Origin: Prostheceraeus crozeri
Lineage: Eukaryota; Platyhelminthes; Polycladida; Euryleptidae
NCBI GenBank assembly: GCA_907163375.1
Contig: CAJQUW010003481.1
Coordinates: 1-64,000 of the forward strand
Length of the DNA: 64,000 nt
Direction: 5' to 3'
A model generated the notes under the pieces. The model was given only the letters and a program-made list of their open reading frames with translations, made no database searches and was not told the origin of the DNA. Shown in pieces: positions 10,100 to 19,552 of this stretch (positions are counted from its first letter, which is position 1; each line of letters opens with the position of its first letter). Position numbers and translations under genes: made by a program.

Positions 10100-10873
10100 C
10101 AAAAGATCTATCATAATCTCTTCACCTCCAAAATTTATTTCTTGTCCTTTTTCATCAGTGATTCTAATGTTAATGTTGTTAATAGTTTTTCTTGTAATAG
10201 GAAAATATATTAATGTTTGTGGAAATACATTTAATCTATAACCAATGGGTACAGTAAAAGCTGGAAAACTGAATATTAAATTTGACAATTTACCATTTAT
10301 ATATCCTCCTTCAATAATGTCACAATGTACAACAATTGAATTTATTTCAGTTATTTTTGGAATCTTCTCACCTAAATGATAACCTTGACTATAGGTTTGT
10401 TTATTAAATCCTAATAGCTTTGACAATGATCTATCATGATTAAAATCAACTTGATGATTTTCGTCTAAAGTAAGAGAAAATTTATTAACTGCCGGTTCAA
10501 CTGCAAAATGTAATTGTTTCTTATCTTTAAATGGTATACCTAAATGTCTCTTAATTTCATTTGATATTGTTTCAACTTCGTAAGAACCAGGAAGAAAAGT
10601 TAATATTTTCCATGTTTTGCCTTTATCAGTAGAATATCTAAATTGATCATTCACATCTTTGATAACGTTTTGAATAGTGTTAAATGTGGAGAAACTAGTC
10701 AATGCAATTTGATAATTTTTATTTTGTTCCAAATGTAGAATGGGTTCTAAATTACAAGTGTGTGATGAAGTAGTTGTTATAATTTTTAACGTCGTACTAA
10801 ATTTTGATGAACCCAAAATCTCTGTCAAATTTTCTAAATGATTATTAATTTTGTCTAAATCTGCTGAACACAT
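10085..10873 (-). CDS. Candidate minor capsid (penton-like) protein
   Basis: The product has 262 residues with no membrane segment. It is a mixed, beta-strand-rich sequence: PGSYEVETI near residue 96, SLSKLLGF near 149, and a C-terminal block with IVVHCDIIEGGYINGKLSN, a PxGYRLNVFPQTLIYFPI strand pair and a final GGEEIMIDLL strand. Proteins with this C-terminal pattern accompany polymerase B and packaging ATPase genes in animal virus-like elements. I infer a structural, jelly-roll-like capsid role from that context. The start is the ATG at 10873 after an AT-rich leader. It is not the major capsid protein by length. A tail or assembly role remains possible. Confidence 0.45.
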   Translation of the reverse strand: MCSADLDKINNHLENLTEILGSSKFSTTLKIITTTSSHTCNLEPILHLEQNKNYQIALTSFSTFNTIQNVIKDVNDQFRYSTDKGKTWKILTFLPGSYEVETISNEIKRHLGIPFKDKKQLHFAVEPAVNKFSLTLDENHQVDFNHDRSLSKLLGFNKQTYSQGYHLGEKIPKITEINSIVVHCDIIEGGYINGKLSNLIFSFPAFTVPIGYRLNVFPQTLIYFPITRKTINNINIRITDEKGQEINFGGEEIMIDLLVREV

Positions 10874-10979
10874 TTTTTAGTTAAAATTTTAAATAAATAT
10901 TTTTTTATGAAATATTTTTTTTTATAAAAAATAAAAAATAACAACATATTTCAGCTACGGGCGAAGCCCTAGAAAGACA

Positions 10980-11867
10980 TCAGAGATGACCAGTTATACT
11001 TTTATAATCCTCTTCATTTAGAATCTTCTTTTCTAACAGTCTTTTCAATATAGCATGAATTTCATTGAAACTAGAATTATGTCCTTCTTTTATTGCAGAT
11101 ATTAAAATATTTAATCTATTTAGTAATTCTTGTGGATCATCTGGTAAAAATATGGTTGTTTCAGTTTTCTGTTTTTCAGATAAACCTTTCCCTACTTTAA
11201 CTCCCGTTGATAATAAATTTTCTAATTGTTTATAACGTCTAAGAGATTTTACTGCACCAACTCTGTCTAACATAGCTTTATATTTTATGAGATCTTCTAC
11301 AGCATAATTATTTAAATCTGCTCCTCTTAAAAGATTAACAAAATTTCTATCTAAATTAAAAGGAGATTTATCTGGTGAAAAAATTATACCTCGAAAAGGT
11401 TGTGTAAATATTTCTTTTTGTCCGAGATAAAATCTAGGTATTGTTTTTCCATCTATAAATGAAATAGAATGTTCAAATTGCATAGATTTTGGTAATTTCT
11501 TATTAATGTTTGATTCTAGTAATCCATAGTCATCTAATATAGTTTTGTGCTCTGGATCTGTTATATCAATTTGTTTATCATTATTTGTACTTTCTTTTTC
11601 AAGAGTTTTAAATGGTTTCATAGTTTTTTCAAAATCAGTTTTTACTTGCTCGGTTTGCTGCATTTTTTCAAACATATCAGATTGAATACCAGCTTTTATC
11701 ATTCTATGTTGAAGATGATTTTCTTTCATAATATTTCTTTGTTTTATTAACTCTTCTAATTGTTTTATTCTTTTAAAATTATCAGCTCTAATTTTATCCA
11801 TTTTTAAAATATAATATTTGAATTTTGTGGTAACATTGGAATACAACAAAAACATTTTACTGAACAA
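10980..11867 (-). CDS. Coiled-coil structural-type hypothetical protein of the virus-like element
   Basis: The frame has 295 codons from 11867, but Met23 at 11801 is the likelier start because the first 22 residues are hydrophobic and aromatic and unlike the rest. From Met23 the first 70 residues are highly charged coiled coil. A central segment with PRFYLGQKEIFTQPFRGIIF follows, then helical segments with LLRGADLNNYAVEDLIKYK and a C-terminal helix. I recognise no named domain. It lies between the membrane-hairpin gene and the capsid-like gene, in the same direction, suggesting a late or structural gene. The stop lies beside a small GGGCGAAGCCC hairpin at 10959-10969. Confidence 0.65.
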   Translation of the reverse strand: MFSKMFLLYSNVTTKFKYYILKMDKIRADNFKRIKQLEELIKQRNIMKENHLQHRMIKAGIQSDMFEKMQQTEQVKTDFEKTMKPFKTLEKESTNNDKQIDITDPEHKTILDDYGLLESNINKKLPKSMQFEHSISFIDGKTIPRFYLGQKEIFTQPFRGIIFSPDKSPFNLDRNFVNLLRGADLNNYAVEDLIKYKAMLDRVGAVKSLRRYKQLENLLSTGVKVGKGLSEKQKTETTIFLPDDPQELLNRLNILISAIKEGHNSSFNEIHAILKRLLEKKILNEEDYKSITGHL

Positions 11868-11937
11868 ATTATTTTTTTATTGCTTTGTTGTTTGACATCT
11901 TTTCGTTTAAAGTTTTCTCGGTTAAAGTTTTCTCGTT

Positions 11938-12714
11938 TTAAGTTTTGTTTAATAAAGTTTTGTTTAATAAAGTTTTGCTTAAATTTTCGCTTAAAGTTTT
12001 TAGCTCTTCTAAAAAAATTTTGTCATTTTCTTCATTAGAAATTTTACCATCACTCGAAATTTTGCCATCCTGTTTATTCTTATCATCAACTTTTTCTGAC
12101 TGTAATTGAAATGATATTTGATTTACTTCATTAGCTATTTGATCAAATTTTTCAATCTCATCTAACGTAATAACATTATCATCACATACTCTTTGAAAGT
12201 AGTAATGTAGTTTATCATAGACTTCTTTAATATGTAAATGCTTAGTTTTTAATGATTTTCGTTTCTTAGTTATTAAAGATTTATCTAACATTGTAACAAG
12301 TGAAGTTGCAAAAACACCCGTACCTGTTAAAGCTGTAGCAACTACTGGAATTACTAAAACACCTGAAGATATAACAATTGTTAAAGCACCTAAACTTATT
12401 GTTAAGAATATGCCAATTCCTTGTGTTACATTCTTAACTTTAGTCCATCTCTTTCTTAACTTTTTATAATGCTCTAATCTTAATAATAATTGAGATTCCT
12501 TATCTTTCATATACCTAACTCTATCTTTGTGTTTTTCTTTGTTCATTTTTTCAATGTTCATTTTTTCAATGTCCATTAAAGTAGAACTACGTTCATATGA
12601 TAACGAAGGATATATTCTTGAGGTTCCTTCCACTTTTGTTTCATCCACTTTTGTTTCTTCCATTTTTAAATGAATATTTTGAATAAATATTTTGAATAAA
12701 TATTTTGAATACAA
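11938..12714 (-). CDS. Membrane-hairpin hypothetical protein of the virus-like element
   Basis: The frame has 258 codons from 12714; Met18 at 12663 is the likelier start since the preceding residues are coded by a TGAATAAATATTT repeat. The N-terminal part is charged, and residues 60-95 are a basic helix. Residues about 99-143 form a continuous hydrophobic, Gly- and Thr-rich stretch long enough for two membrane helices with a short turn. Then comes a charged helical C-terminal domain. The C terminus ends in a duplicated KTLLN motif from a small DNA repeat. Many viruses of this type encode one membrane protein with a central hydrophobic hairpin; no specific family is recognised. Confidence 0.6.
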   Translation of the reverse strand: MYSKYLFKIFIQNIHLKMEETKVDETKVEGTSRIYPSLSYERSSTLMDIEKMNIEKMNKEKHKDRVRYMKDKESQLLLRLEHYKKLRKRWTKVKNVTQGIGIFLTISLGALTIVISSGVLVIPVVATALTGTGVFATSLVTMLDKSLITKKRKSLKTKHLHIKEVYDKLHYYFQRVCDDNVITLDEIEKFDQIANEVNQISFQLQSEKVDDKNKQDGKISSDGKISNEENDKIFLEELKTLSENLSKTLLNKTLLNKT

Positions 12715-12730
12715 TCTTCTGGTATATTGA

Positions 12731-12825
12731 GACTACGTGATATTTTGAGACAACTTAAATTTTCGTCTGCCTAAATTTTCAAAATTCTTAGACCACGTGA
12801 TATTTTGAGACAACTTAAATTTTCG
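12731..12825. repeat. 35-bp direct duplication upstream of the first viral gene
   Basis: A 35-base block containing ACGTGATATTTTGAGACAAC occurs at 12731-12765 and again at 12791-12825 with one mismatch, 60 bases apart. It lies in the promoter region of the membrane-hairpin gene and could hold regulatory sites. No gene is seen from 12715 to 12906. Confidence 0.75.
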
Positions 12826-12906
12826 CCCTTCGGCCACGTGAAATTTGAAATCTACCTAAATTTTTGAAATTTTGATTTTTTTGAAAATTTTGAAAACCCC
12901 CGCAAA

Positions 12907-12972
12907 AGTGTGACATCCGGCGCAAGCGAAGCGAAGCAAAGCGAAGCGAAGCGTCGCGCCGGATGTCACACT
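12907..12972. repeat. 17-bp perfect inverted repeat with GC-rich loop at the element's right edge
   Basis: AGTGTGACATCCGGCGC at 12907-12923 is the exact reverse complement of 12956-12972. The 32-base loop is a degenerate run of GCGAA units. Satellite similarity starts immediately to the right, so this hairpin marks the boundary of the viral block. It may be part of a terminal repeat or a transcription/replication structure. Confidence 0.9.
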
Positions 12973-14560
12973 ATAAACTACTAAGGATCTGTAGGGCAGA
13001 ATATTACATGGAATTCAACGAAACGAGAAGTAAATATGAGTGAGATGCCATAGAACGTTCGTGCAGCTCTACAGAATTTTCGGCAATGAAGAATGTGAGT
13101 TGTGACTACCTTTGTTTTTGAAAATTTGAAATTCGATTAAAATGGTCATCTTGTGTAGGCCCTATAGGACAAAGCACTGCATGGATTTTGATGAAAATTG
13201 ACTCAAATGTGAGTGAGATGCCATAGAACGTTGGTGTAGCTCTACGGAATTGTCTGCATCGAGGAACAGTAGTTGTGACTAGCTGTGTTTTTGAAAATTT
13301 GAAAATCAGTTGCGTAGGCTGTTATTTTTAGCTTATAAATTCTCTGTAGGAGAGGGAACTGTTTGGATTTTGATGAAACTTAATGTGAAGGTGATAGAGG
13401 TACCGTGGAGCATTGGTGTAGCTCTACAGAATTTTCGGCAATGAAGAATGTGAGTTGTGACTACCTTTGTTTTTGAAAATTTGAAATTCGATTAAAGTGG
13501 TCATCTTGTGTAGGCCCTATAGGACAAAGCACTGCATGGATTTTGATGAAAATTGACTCAAATGTGAGTGAGATGCCATAGGACGTTTGTGTAGCTCTAC
13601 GGAATTGTCTGCATCGAGGAACAGTAGTTGTGACTAGCTGTGTTTTTGAAAATTTGAAAATCAGTTGCGTAGGCTGTTATTTTTAGCTTATAAATTCTCT
13701 GTAGGAGAGGGAACTGTTTGGATTTTGATGAAACTTAATGTGAAGGTGATAGAGGTACCGTGGAGCATTGGTGTAGCTCTACAGAATTTTCGGCAATGAA
13801 GAATGTGAGTTGTGACTACCTCTGTTTTTGAAAATTTGAAATTCGATTAAAATGGTCATCTTGTGTAGGCCCTATAGGACAAAGCACTGTATGGATTTTG
13901 ATGAAAATTGACTCAAATGTGAGTGAGATGCCATAGAACGTTGGTGTAGCTCTACGGAATTGTCTGCATCGAGGAACAGTAGTTGTGACTAGCTGTGTTT
14001 TTGAAAATTTGAAAATCAGTTGCGTAGGCTGTTATTTTTAGCTTATAAATTCCCTGTAGGACAGGGCACTGTTTGAATTTTGATGAAACTTAATGTGAAG
14101 GTGATAGAGGTACCGTGGAGCATTGGTGTAGCTCTACAGAATTTTCGGCAATGAAGAATGTGAGTTGTGACTACCCTTGTTTTTGAAAATTTGAAATTCG
14201 ATTAAAGTGGTCATCTTGTGTAGGCCCTATAGGACAAAGTACTGCATGGATTTTGATGAAAATTGACTCAAATGTGAGTGAGATGCCATAGAACGTTTGT
14301 GTAGCTCTACAGAATTATCAGCAATGTAGAATGGGAGTGGTGACTGTTTGACTGAGAGTTTGAAATTCAACATTCTAGTCGGTCATCTTGTGTAGGCCCT
14401 ATGGGACAGTGCGGAGCAGAATTTGATAAAATTAGGATTGATGCTGAGTACTGTGCTGTCGAGCATGTTTGTAATTCTACTTAATTTTCTGCAGTGAGGA
14501 AGGGAAGTTGTGGGTAGCTGTGTTTTTTAAAATTGGAGATTCAATACCCTATTGGACAGG
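12973..14560. repeat. Dimeric satellite, period 355 bp (two diverged halves of about 178 bp)
   Basis: The marker ATGAAGAATG recurs at 13086, 13441, 13796 and 14151, exactly 355 bases apart. Within each period the phrase GTGTAGCTCTAC occurs twice about 178 bases apart with different flanks, so the unit is a dimer of two related monomers. The last copy (after about 14300) diverges and trails off near 14560. No protein-coding signal is present. Confidence 0.92.
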
Positions 14561-14612
14561 GTTTTCTATGACTTTCTATTAAACTTGATGGGATGATCGG
14601 GGGTTCTTGTTA

Positions 14613-14930
14613 TAGTCCGGCAGCCAGAACGAGTTTCTGCAGGGAACGAGGCCGAAAATAAGACTTTCACAGAATGATGTACACCCTATGCTTGCTACGA
14701 ATTCGCGCGTCTGCCGAGTTCTAGTGGTTCCTGTTCTTGTCAGACAGGATCAAAGAAAAACACATGTAAATCCAATGGGACGCAGATTGCAGTTTTTGGC
14801 TAAAATGAAATTTTCTATGTTTTCTCTGATTAAACGAAAAGTACTAAGCCCAGAGTCATCATTTTTGACATGGAATGTCTTTAGGTCATTTCCTTTCATG
14901 TTCATGTACTCCTGTCTATAAAGCTAGACA
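14613..14930 (+). repeat. Dispersed repeat family 'CCGGCAG', copy A
   Basis: The copy begins with AGTCCGGCAGCCAGAACGAG and contains AACACATGTAAATCCAATGG. Closely related copies are at 31724-32060 (plus), 32163-32460 (minus) and 62655-62945 (minus). It has no coding capacity and is probably a non-autonomous transposon. Confidence 0.75.
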
Positions 14931-15461
14931 CATTTCGACTACAAATTTAGAGAGTATTTGAGAACCTATTTTGATAGCTGTTGTCAATGTATATATGTAA
15001 AAGTCAATATCTCAAGGTCTTCTAATATTGAAATGATTTCATGACATGACTTTGAATGACGAAATTCTTCCATACCTCATTACACGAAAGAAATTGAAAC
15101 CCTCAAATCAACCCACTATAATTTTGTTGTTATCGGACGTTTCTTCGTCACAGCATTGCCACTTTTCAAAGGAAGAAATTTTCAAAAGATAGCTTGCAAA
15201 TGTGCCCTTCTCACAAATAGTTTACTACTGACAATAGAATTGAAAATCAAAAGCCATTTTTCTATTTTCAAGTTGTATTTGCAGTAATTTCTCCGATATT
15301 TTAAGTTTCCATAACTTTCTCGACGATCATTCACATCTTCTGATAAAAATTTTCACATTTCTATCAGTGAATTTCCATATTTTCACTTTTCGACCACTGC
15401 TGATACTTCTTTGTGAAACGCAATTCCTCTGCAGACTGCTTAATAATACTGATTAGGCAGT

Positions 15462-15559
15462 CGAAATTAACAGCGTTTCACAAAACCATATATTAAGCAG
15501 TGTGGGACTTATATAAATCACTGCTTAATATATGGTTTTGTGAAGCGCTGCGAATTTCG
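15462..15559. repeat. Foldback repeat with 41-bp arms
   Basis: 15462-15502 and 15519-15559 are inverted copies of each other with about three mismatches, separated by 16 bases. The shared core is CACAAAACCATATATTAAGC. A third related stretch (TTTATGAAACGCAAAAC) follows at about 15590. Confidence 0.8.
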
Positions 15560-17499
15560 ACTGTATAAATCACTGCTTTAAATTTATTTTATGAAACGCA
15601 AAACATTTTCCACACTGAGACAGAGCACTAATTTATTTAATGAAACGAGCCCCAGGTAATGCTGATTGCCTCAAATAAAAAAAGATAAAATTATCAACAG
15701 CAAATAAAGCACTTGAAAATTGAGATTTTGTTATATTAGTCGTTTGTCGCCTAGAAATCTGCTTAGTTCTTTTCAGAAACCACTAAATTTCTCAAAAAAT
15801 TAGAAAGTGAAGCAAAGCTATGTAAGGCGATGAAAGACAAAGAGGCGAGCCTAGTCACTTTCTGATACAAAGACCTTTTTCTTGTCACATGCAGTGATTC
15901 TGCTATCTGATATAGCTGAGAAAAACGATGCGTGATAATATAGATAGAAGAATATTGTAATGGATCAGCCGGTGTAATAGCCAGGAGACCAAACTTGTAC
16001 CGGTTCAGCCGATGTCATAGCCATTGCCATAGATTTTTGCCATTACTATTTTCAGCTGGTAAATTTTGAAATACTTGTGTACTGCGTAACTATGACGAAA
16101 CATCCACTCTTGCTTTCGCATTTCAACACTAGAATTATTTTTATTCATTAAAGTCTGTGCGAAATCCAATTGGTGTAATGTATTTCAGGGAGAAGTAAAT
16201 GCAGAAATTCAGAAAGAGATACATATCAGGAATTGTTCACAGGATGAAAATTAAGATATAGGCAAAAATCTGGCCCTCTACCCTCAATTTGCACGGTTTT
16301 AGAGTTATCACCCCCACTATTCTAGAGGTCTTATTGCTGTCAATTTCTATGGGCTGTGGTGTCCTCTGCTGACAGCTTATCGTTAGCCATTTCCAATAGC
16401 AAGCGATAGACGGATTATCCATTCGAGAAGGAGCAAGTTGTCTAATTCTGTCATGTGTCATTTCGATATTAAGGCTACATATAACCCTTCCTTTCTAGGA
16501 AACCGAAGCGCGCGCAGTTGAATCTAGTTATGTGACTGCAATAAATGCCTACGCTTACTGCTATTCGAGATGGCTATGTGTATAGGCCCAGAGTGGGTAG
16601 ACCTTTAAAGGCCTTTATCATTCGATCAACTGCCTTCGTGGTGGAAGGTCGGACAGCTCTGCGGCTCTACACCTCGTGTAGTCGAAGCTCTTAAGCATGT
16701 TCCATTTCTGACTATCTATGATGGAATTAGCATCAAGCATTGCATGCACATAAGAGCACCCACGGAAAGCAGATATCTTGGATGTACGGGGCTAGAAGAT
16801 GCACTACAATGCTAATGTTTATTTAACAGTTATTAGAAGATTGGATTGACAGAACTGGTGGCGGTGTGCTATCTTATGTCTCATGCACTGCTACCACTTC
16901 ACAAATTGACGAATTCGATGACGATTATGTGGAGGTATGGCTTACAATCAAATTAAGACACGACACGGTCAAAAAAATTCGAAGGATCCAGGAAACGGAA
17001 GACGTCAAAGTTAAACAATTACCCTAGTGGAGAATCCTGTAAATAATTAGGCAATTAAAAGTCGCGAACGAATGAATATAAATTAATACTGACAACATAG
17101 AGTAACCTACTCCAGTATAGAGTAGGGACTGAAATACGTATAAAGGCAAGTCTACTCAACTGAAGACGGTAAGGGAAATAAATTAATACTCATAAACGAT
17201 TTAATTTTTATCAAATATGAACTGTAATAAGAGTTCGTCATGGACCTGACGAGAAGCTAACTAAAAATAACAAAAGGTGAAAATTAGAAATCTAAAAAAC
17301 CCAAAATTAAGTTTGCTATGTATGGAATCATCAGGGAGGAACCATGTGGCTGCCTGAAGCAAGGTTTCGGCCCCTAACCTCCAACCTATACCACATGGCG
17401 GGGCCAGGCCAACCATATCGAATGTACGATATGGAAGGTCTCTCCAAGCCTGAGGAAACATAGCAGAACCTAACCGAAAATAATTTTTTTTAATATATT

Positions 17500-19150
17500 A
17501 GGACAAAAGGACGCACTTGAAACTAGAAGAGGTTATCTTAGCCCAACATGCCAATGATGGATGGCATCTGGCGGGGCGAAAAACAACCAAACTTAAAAAC
17601 GAGGAACCTATTCTTGGAGAAGGACTTAATGCAAGAATTAACCAGCAAATTATTCTTATAACTCCGTCCTTTAAAGATATCAAAAATGCCCTTATCTCTT
17701 GATGTGAAGGCGGAAGCATCAGATGAAATTCTGGCGAACCTGATGAGTTGGGTAGCAAAGATGTTTAAGCCAGTGTTCAAAGGCATGTTACTCTCGGGGA
17801 AAGTATACAGCACCACTGGGAAGATGAACTCATCAACCTTATGGTAAACCTCTGTGAAGTATTGGCCACCATCTTCGATCCTGATTTTTACATCCAAATA
17901 ATTAACACATTTGTTGTTGCCCCCGCTTCTGCTAGCCAAGAGATCTACCGGGTAGATTTCAGGAAGGATCTTATCAAAATGTTTGTAGTTAAACACACAA
18001 ATGTCATCGACATACCTAGTAGTACGAGAGAGAAGTTTGGCTAAGCCAAATCTCTTACTCGCTAGGAGCCCCCTCACAAAATTAAACTCCCTGTAAGCCA
18101 AAAACAGGTCAGCTAAGAGCGAGCTGGAATTCCCACCCATAGGTATGCCTCGAATTTGCTTGAAGACAAGTCCCCCGAAAGTGACAAAAGTGTTATCCAG
18201 GATAAAACTTATTGCGTTGAGGAATTGGGTTTTGTACCAGCAGTGATACCCTCAGTATTTTTTATTCGAGAAGAAGGTTCTTTAATAGCCAATGCAAATA
18301 AAGCTCTTGGAACTGCTAAAATTAACTCACATAAGTCTTTCAAGGACTCCATAACCTGGTCTAAATTAAGATTCGTATAGAGTGTGGAGAAATCATATAC
18401 TTGTAAGGAGTGGCAATTCAAACCCGACATCCTGTCAAGGAATTCCCCAGAAGAGTTAAGTTAATGCTCCAGAAGGCGTTCACACCTGAATTATGCTTGA
18501 TGGAAAGGCAATAACTACTAAACTTGTCCCGGACCAATTGCAAACCTTTGTTCACAAGTATGGCCAAATCTATGGGAGTGCTGTTCCTGGCACCAGTTAT
18601 GAACCTACTTTTATACGGAATTTTGTGCAATTTAGGTATCCAGAAAAGTTTAGGCAAAACCATAAACTTATCTTTAACCATTATGCCAAAGGAATCCTTG
18701 AGAGCGGTGCAATATTCGGCAATTATGTCATTAATGGAAGAAATTACTGGTACTTAAGTCTGATTACCAACAGCATTGAAACTTCTAAGGTCAAAGCCTA
18801 GTTCGTTCAAGAGGATAATGAAGTAATACTTCCTACACACAATGACAAAATTGTTGGCGGTCTTATCCGCCAGAGTAATGACGTAATTCTTCTGAAAGTT
18901 TGAGATGAAGTTTTTACACTCCTTAGATCTTAGTACCTCGTGCGAATGCAAAGATGGAAAGCTAGAACTTAGGAAGGAAATGCGATTTCTAATTATCTTA
19001 AGGACAGCCTCCGACCAATTCTGGAAGTCAGAATTCTTAAGGGCGTATTTTCTGCAGGACTTTTCAATAAAAGCAACTAATGCATTTTTAACAATGCAAT
19101 TCATCCGCCTGATGGAAACACTCGTATCAAACCTTTGTGTTACAGACCGA
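17500..19150 (-). pseudogene. Decayed Penelope-like reverse transcriptase
   Basis: Several minus-strand frames in succession give the expected order of this RT group. FVITLADKTANN-like sequence is near 18880; LPKLFWIPKLHKIPYKSRFI is at about 18590-18650; motif A as VYDFSTLYTNL is near 18390; a MGGNSSSLLADLF motif-B block starts at 18140; RYVDDICVFN (catalytic YVDD) is near 18010; and NYLDVKI is near 17880. The frames are broken by at least three frameshifts or stops, so the copy is dead. No GIY-YIG domain is seen. The stretch 17261-17480 just downstream looks like its 3' untranslated tail. The family is close to the endonuclease-deficient type of Penelope-like elements; that finer call is uncertain. 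Confidence 0.7.
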
Positions 19151-19308
19151 TGCAGTATCTATTTTGTCGAACCTTTTGTAGAGCTCTGTTTTGTGCTTTG
19201 ATGAACTATTTTTAAACTTTCCTTTATGTATTACAATTTGCCACAGCTGTTTAATCCAAATAAATGCATTTCATCATCATGCTTTTGCCAATAAGGTAGC
19301 CAATATCT

Positions 19309-19370
19309 GGTTTTGAAAATTGCGAAAGTCTGTTTATGAAACGATCGCCAATAAATCCATTTTAAATCTA
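19309..19370 (+). repeat. Left copy of a 60-bp direct repeat flanking the Penelope-like element
   Basis: TTTATGAAACGATCGCCAAT and neighbours here recur at 21549-21608 with few differences. The two copies bracket the plus-strand Penelope-like element. They may be an extended target duplication, part of its long-terminal-like repeats, or a pre-existing host repeat. Confidence 0.7.
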
Positions 19371-19552
19371 AAAAAGAAACTAGCTTACGGGGTGAAAATG
19401 TTCGCTACATTTTCTTAAATACCCGTCCAAGCAGTGTTAGTAACTATACCAATGCTAATGATGCGCTCATGGAAATTCAGTGATTGGGACGCAGACGATA
19501 CGGTACTTTTTGCTGACACTGAGGAAAAAGAAAAACTACAGGCCAAACGAAA

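Larger units (their letters stand above)
1..12972 (-). mobile_element. Endogenous Polinton/Maverick- or adinto-like virus element, right part, left end outside window
   Basis: This block is far richer in A+T than the rest of the window and carries a one-directional minus-strand gene set: membrane-hairpin protein, coiled-coil protein, candidate capsid protein, packaging-type ATPase, small protein and family B DNA polymerase. DNA polymerase B together with an A32/FtsK-like ATPase and capsid-like genes is the known signature of Polintons/Mavericks and adintoviruses. A host CR1-like LINE is inserted in the polymerase and the right edge abuts a host satellite, so the element is resident in the animal genome. 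Major capsid protein, protease and integrase are not seen and may lie to the left of base 1. The exact class is therefore unsettled. Confidence 0.75.
14563..17250. other. Intergenic stretch with dispersed repeats, no gene seen
   Basis: This holds one copy of a dispersed repeat (14613-14930), a 41-bp foldback (15462-15559) and otherwise unrecognised sequence. I checked the minus strand for a missing 3' exon of the large EGF gene and saw none. The stretch around 16340-16540 shares TTCTAGGAAACCGAA and flanking words with repeats near 30880 and 62200. Confidence 0.6.

Noticed and set aside
1..12972. A linear mitochondrial plasmid or fungal contaminant as the source of the AT-rich block
   Set aside because: Plasmids of that sort carry polymerase B but not a packaging ATPase with capsid-like genes, and the LINE insertion and satellite junction place the block in the animal genome. 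Raw-read junction support would settle it.
14688..14921. A 77-codon open frame
   Set aside because: It lies within dispersed repeat copy A and is not conserved as a frame in copies B, C and D.
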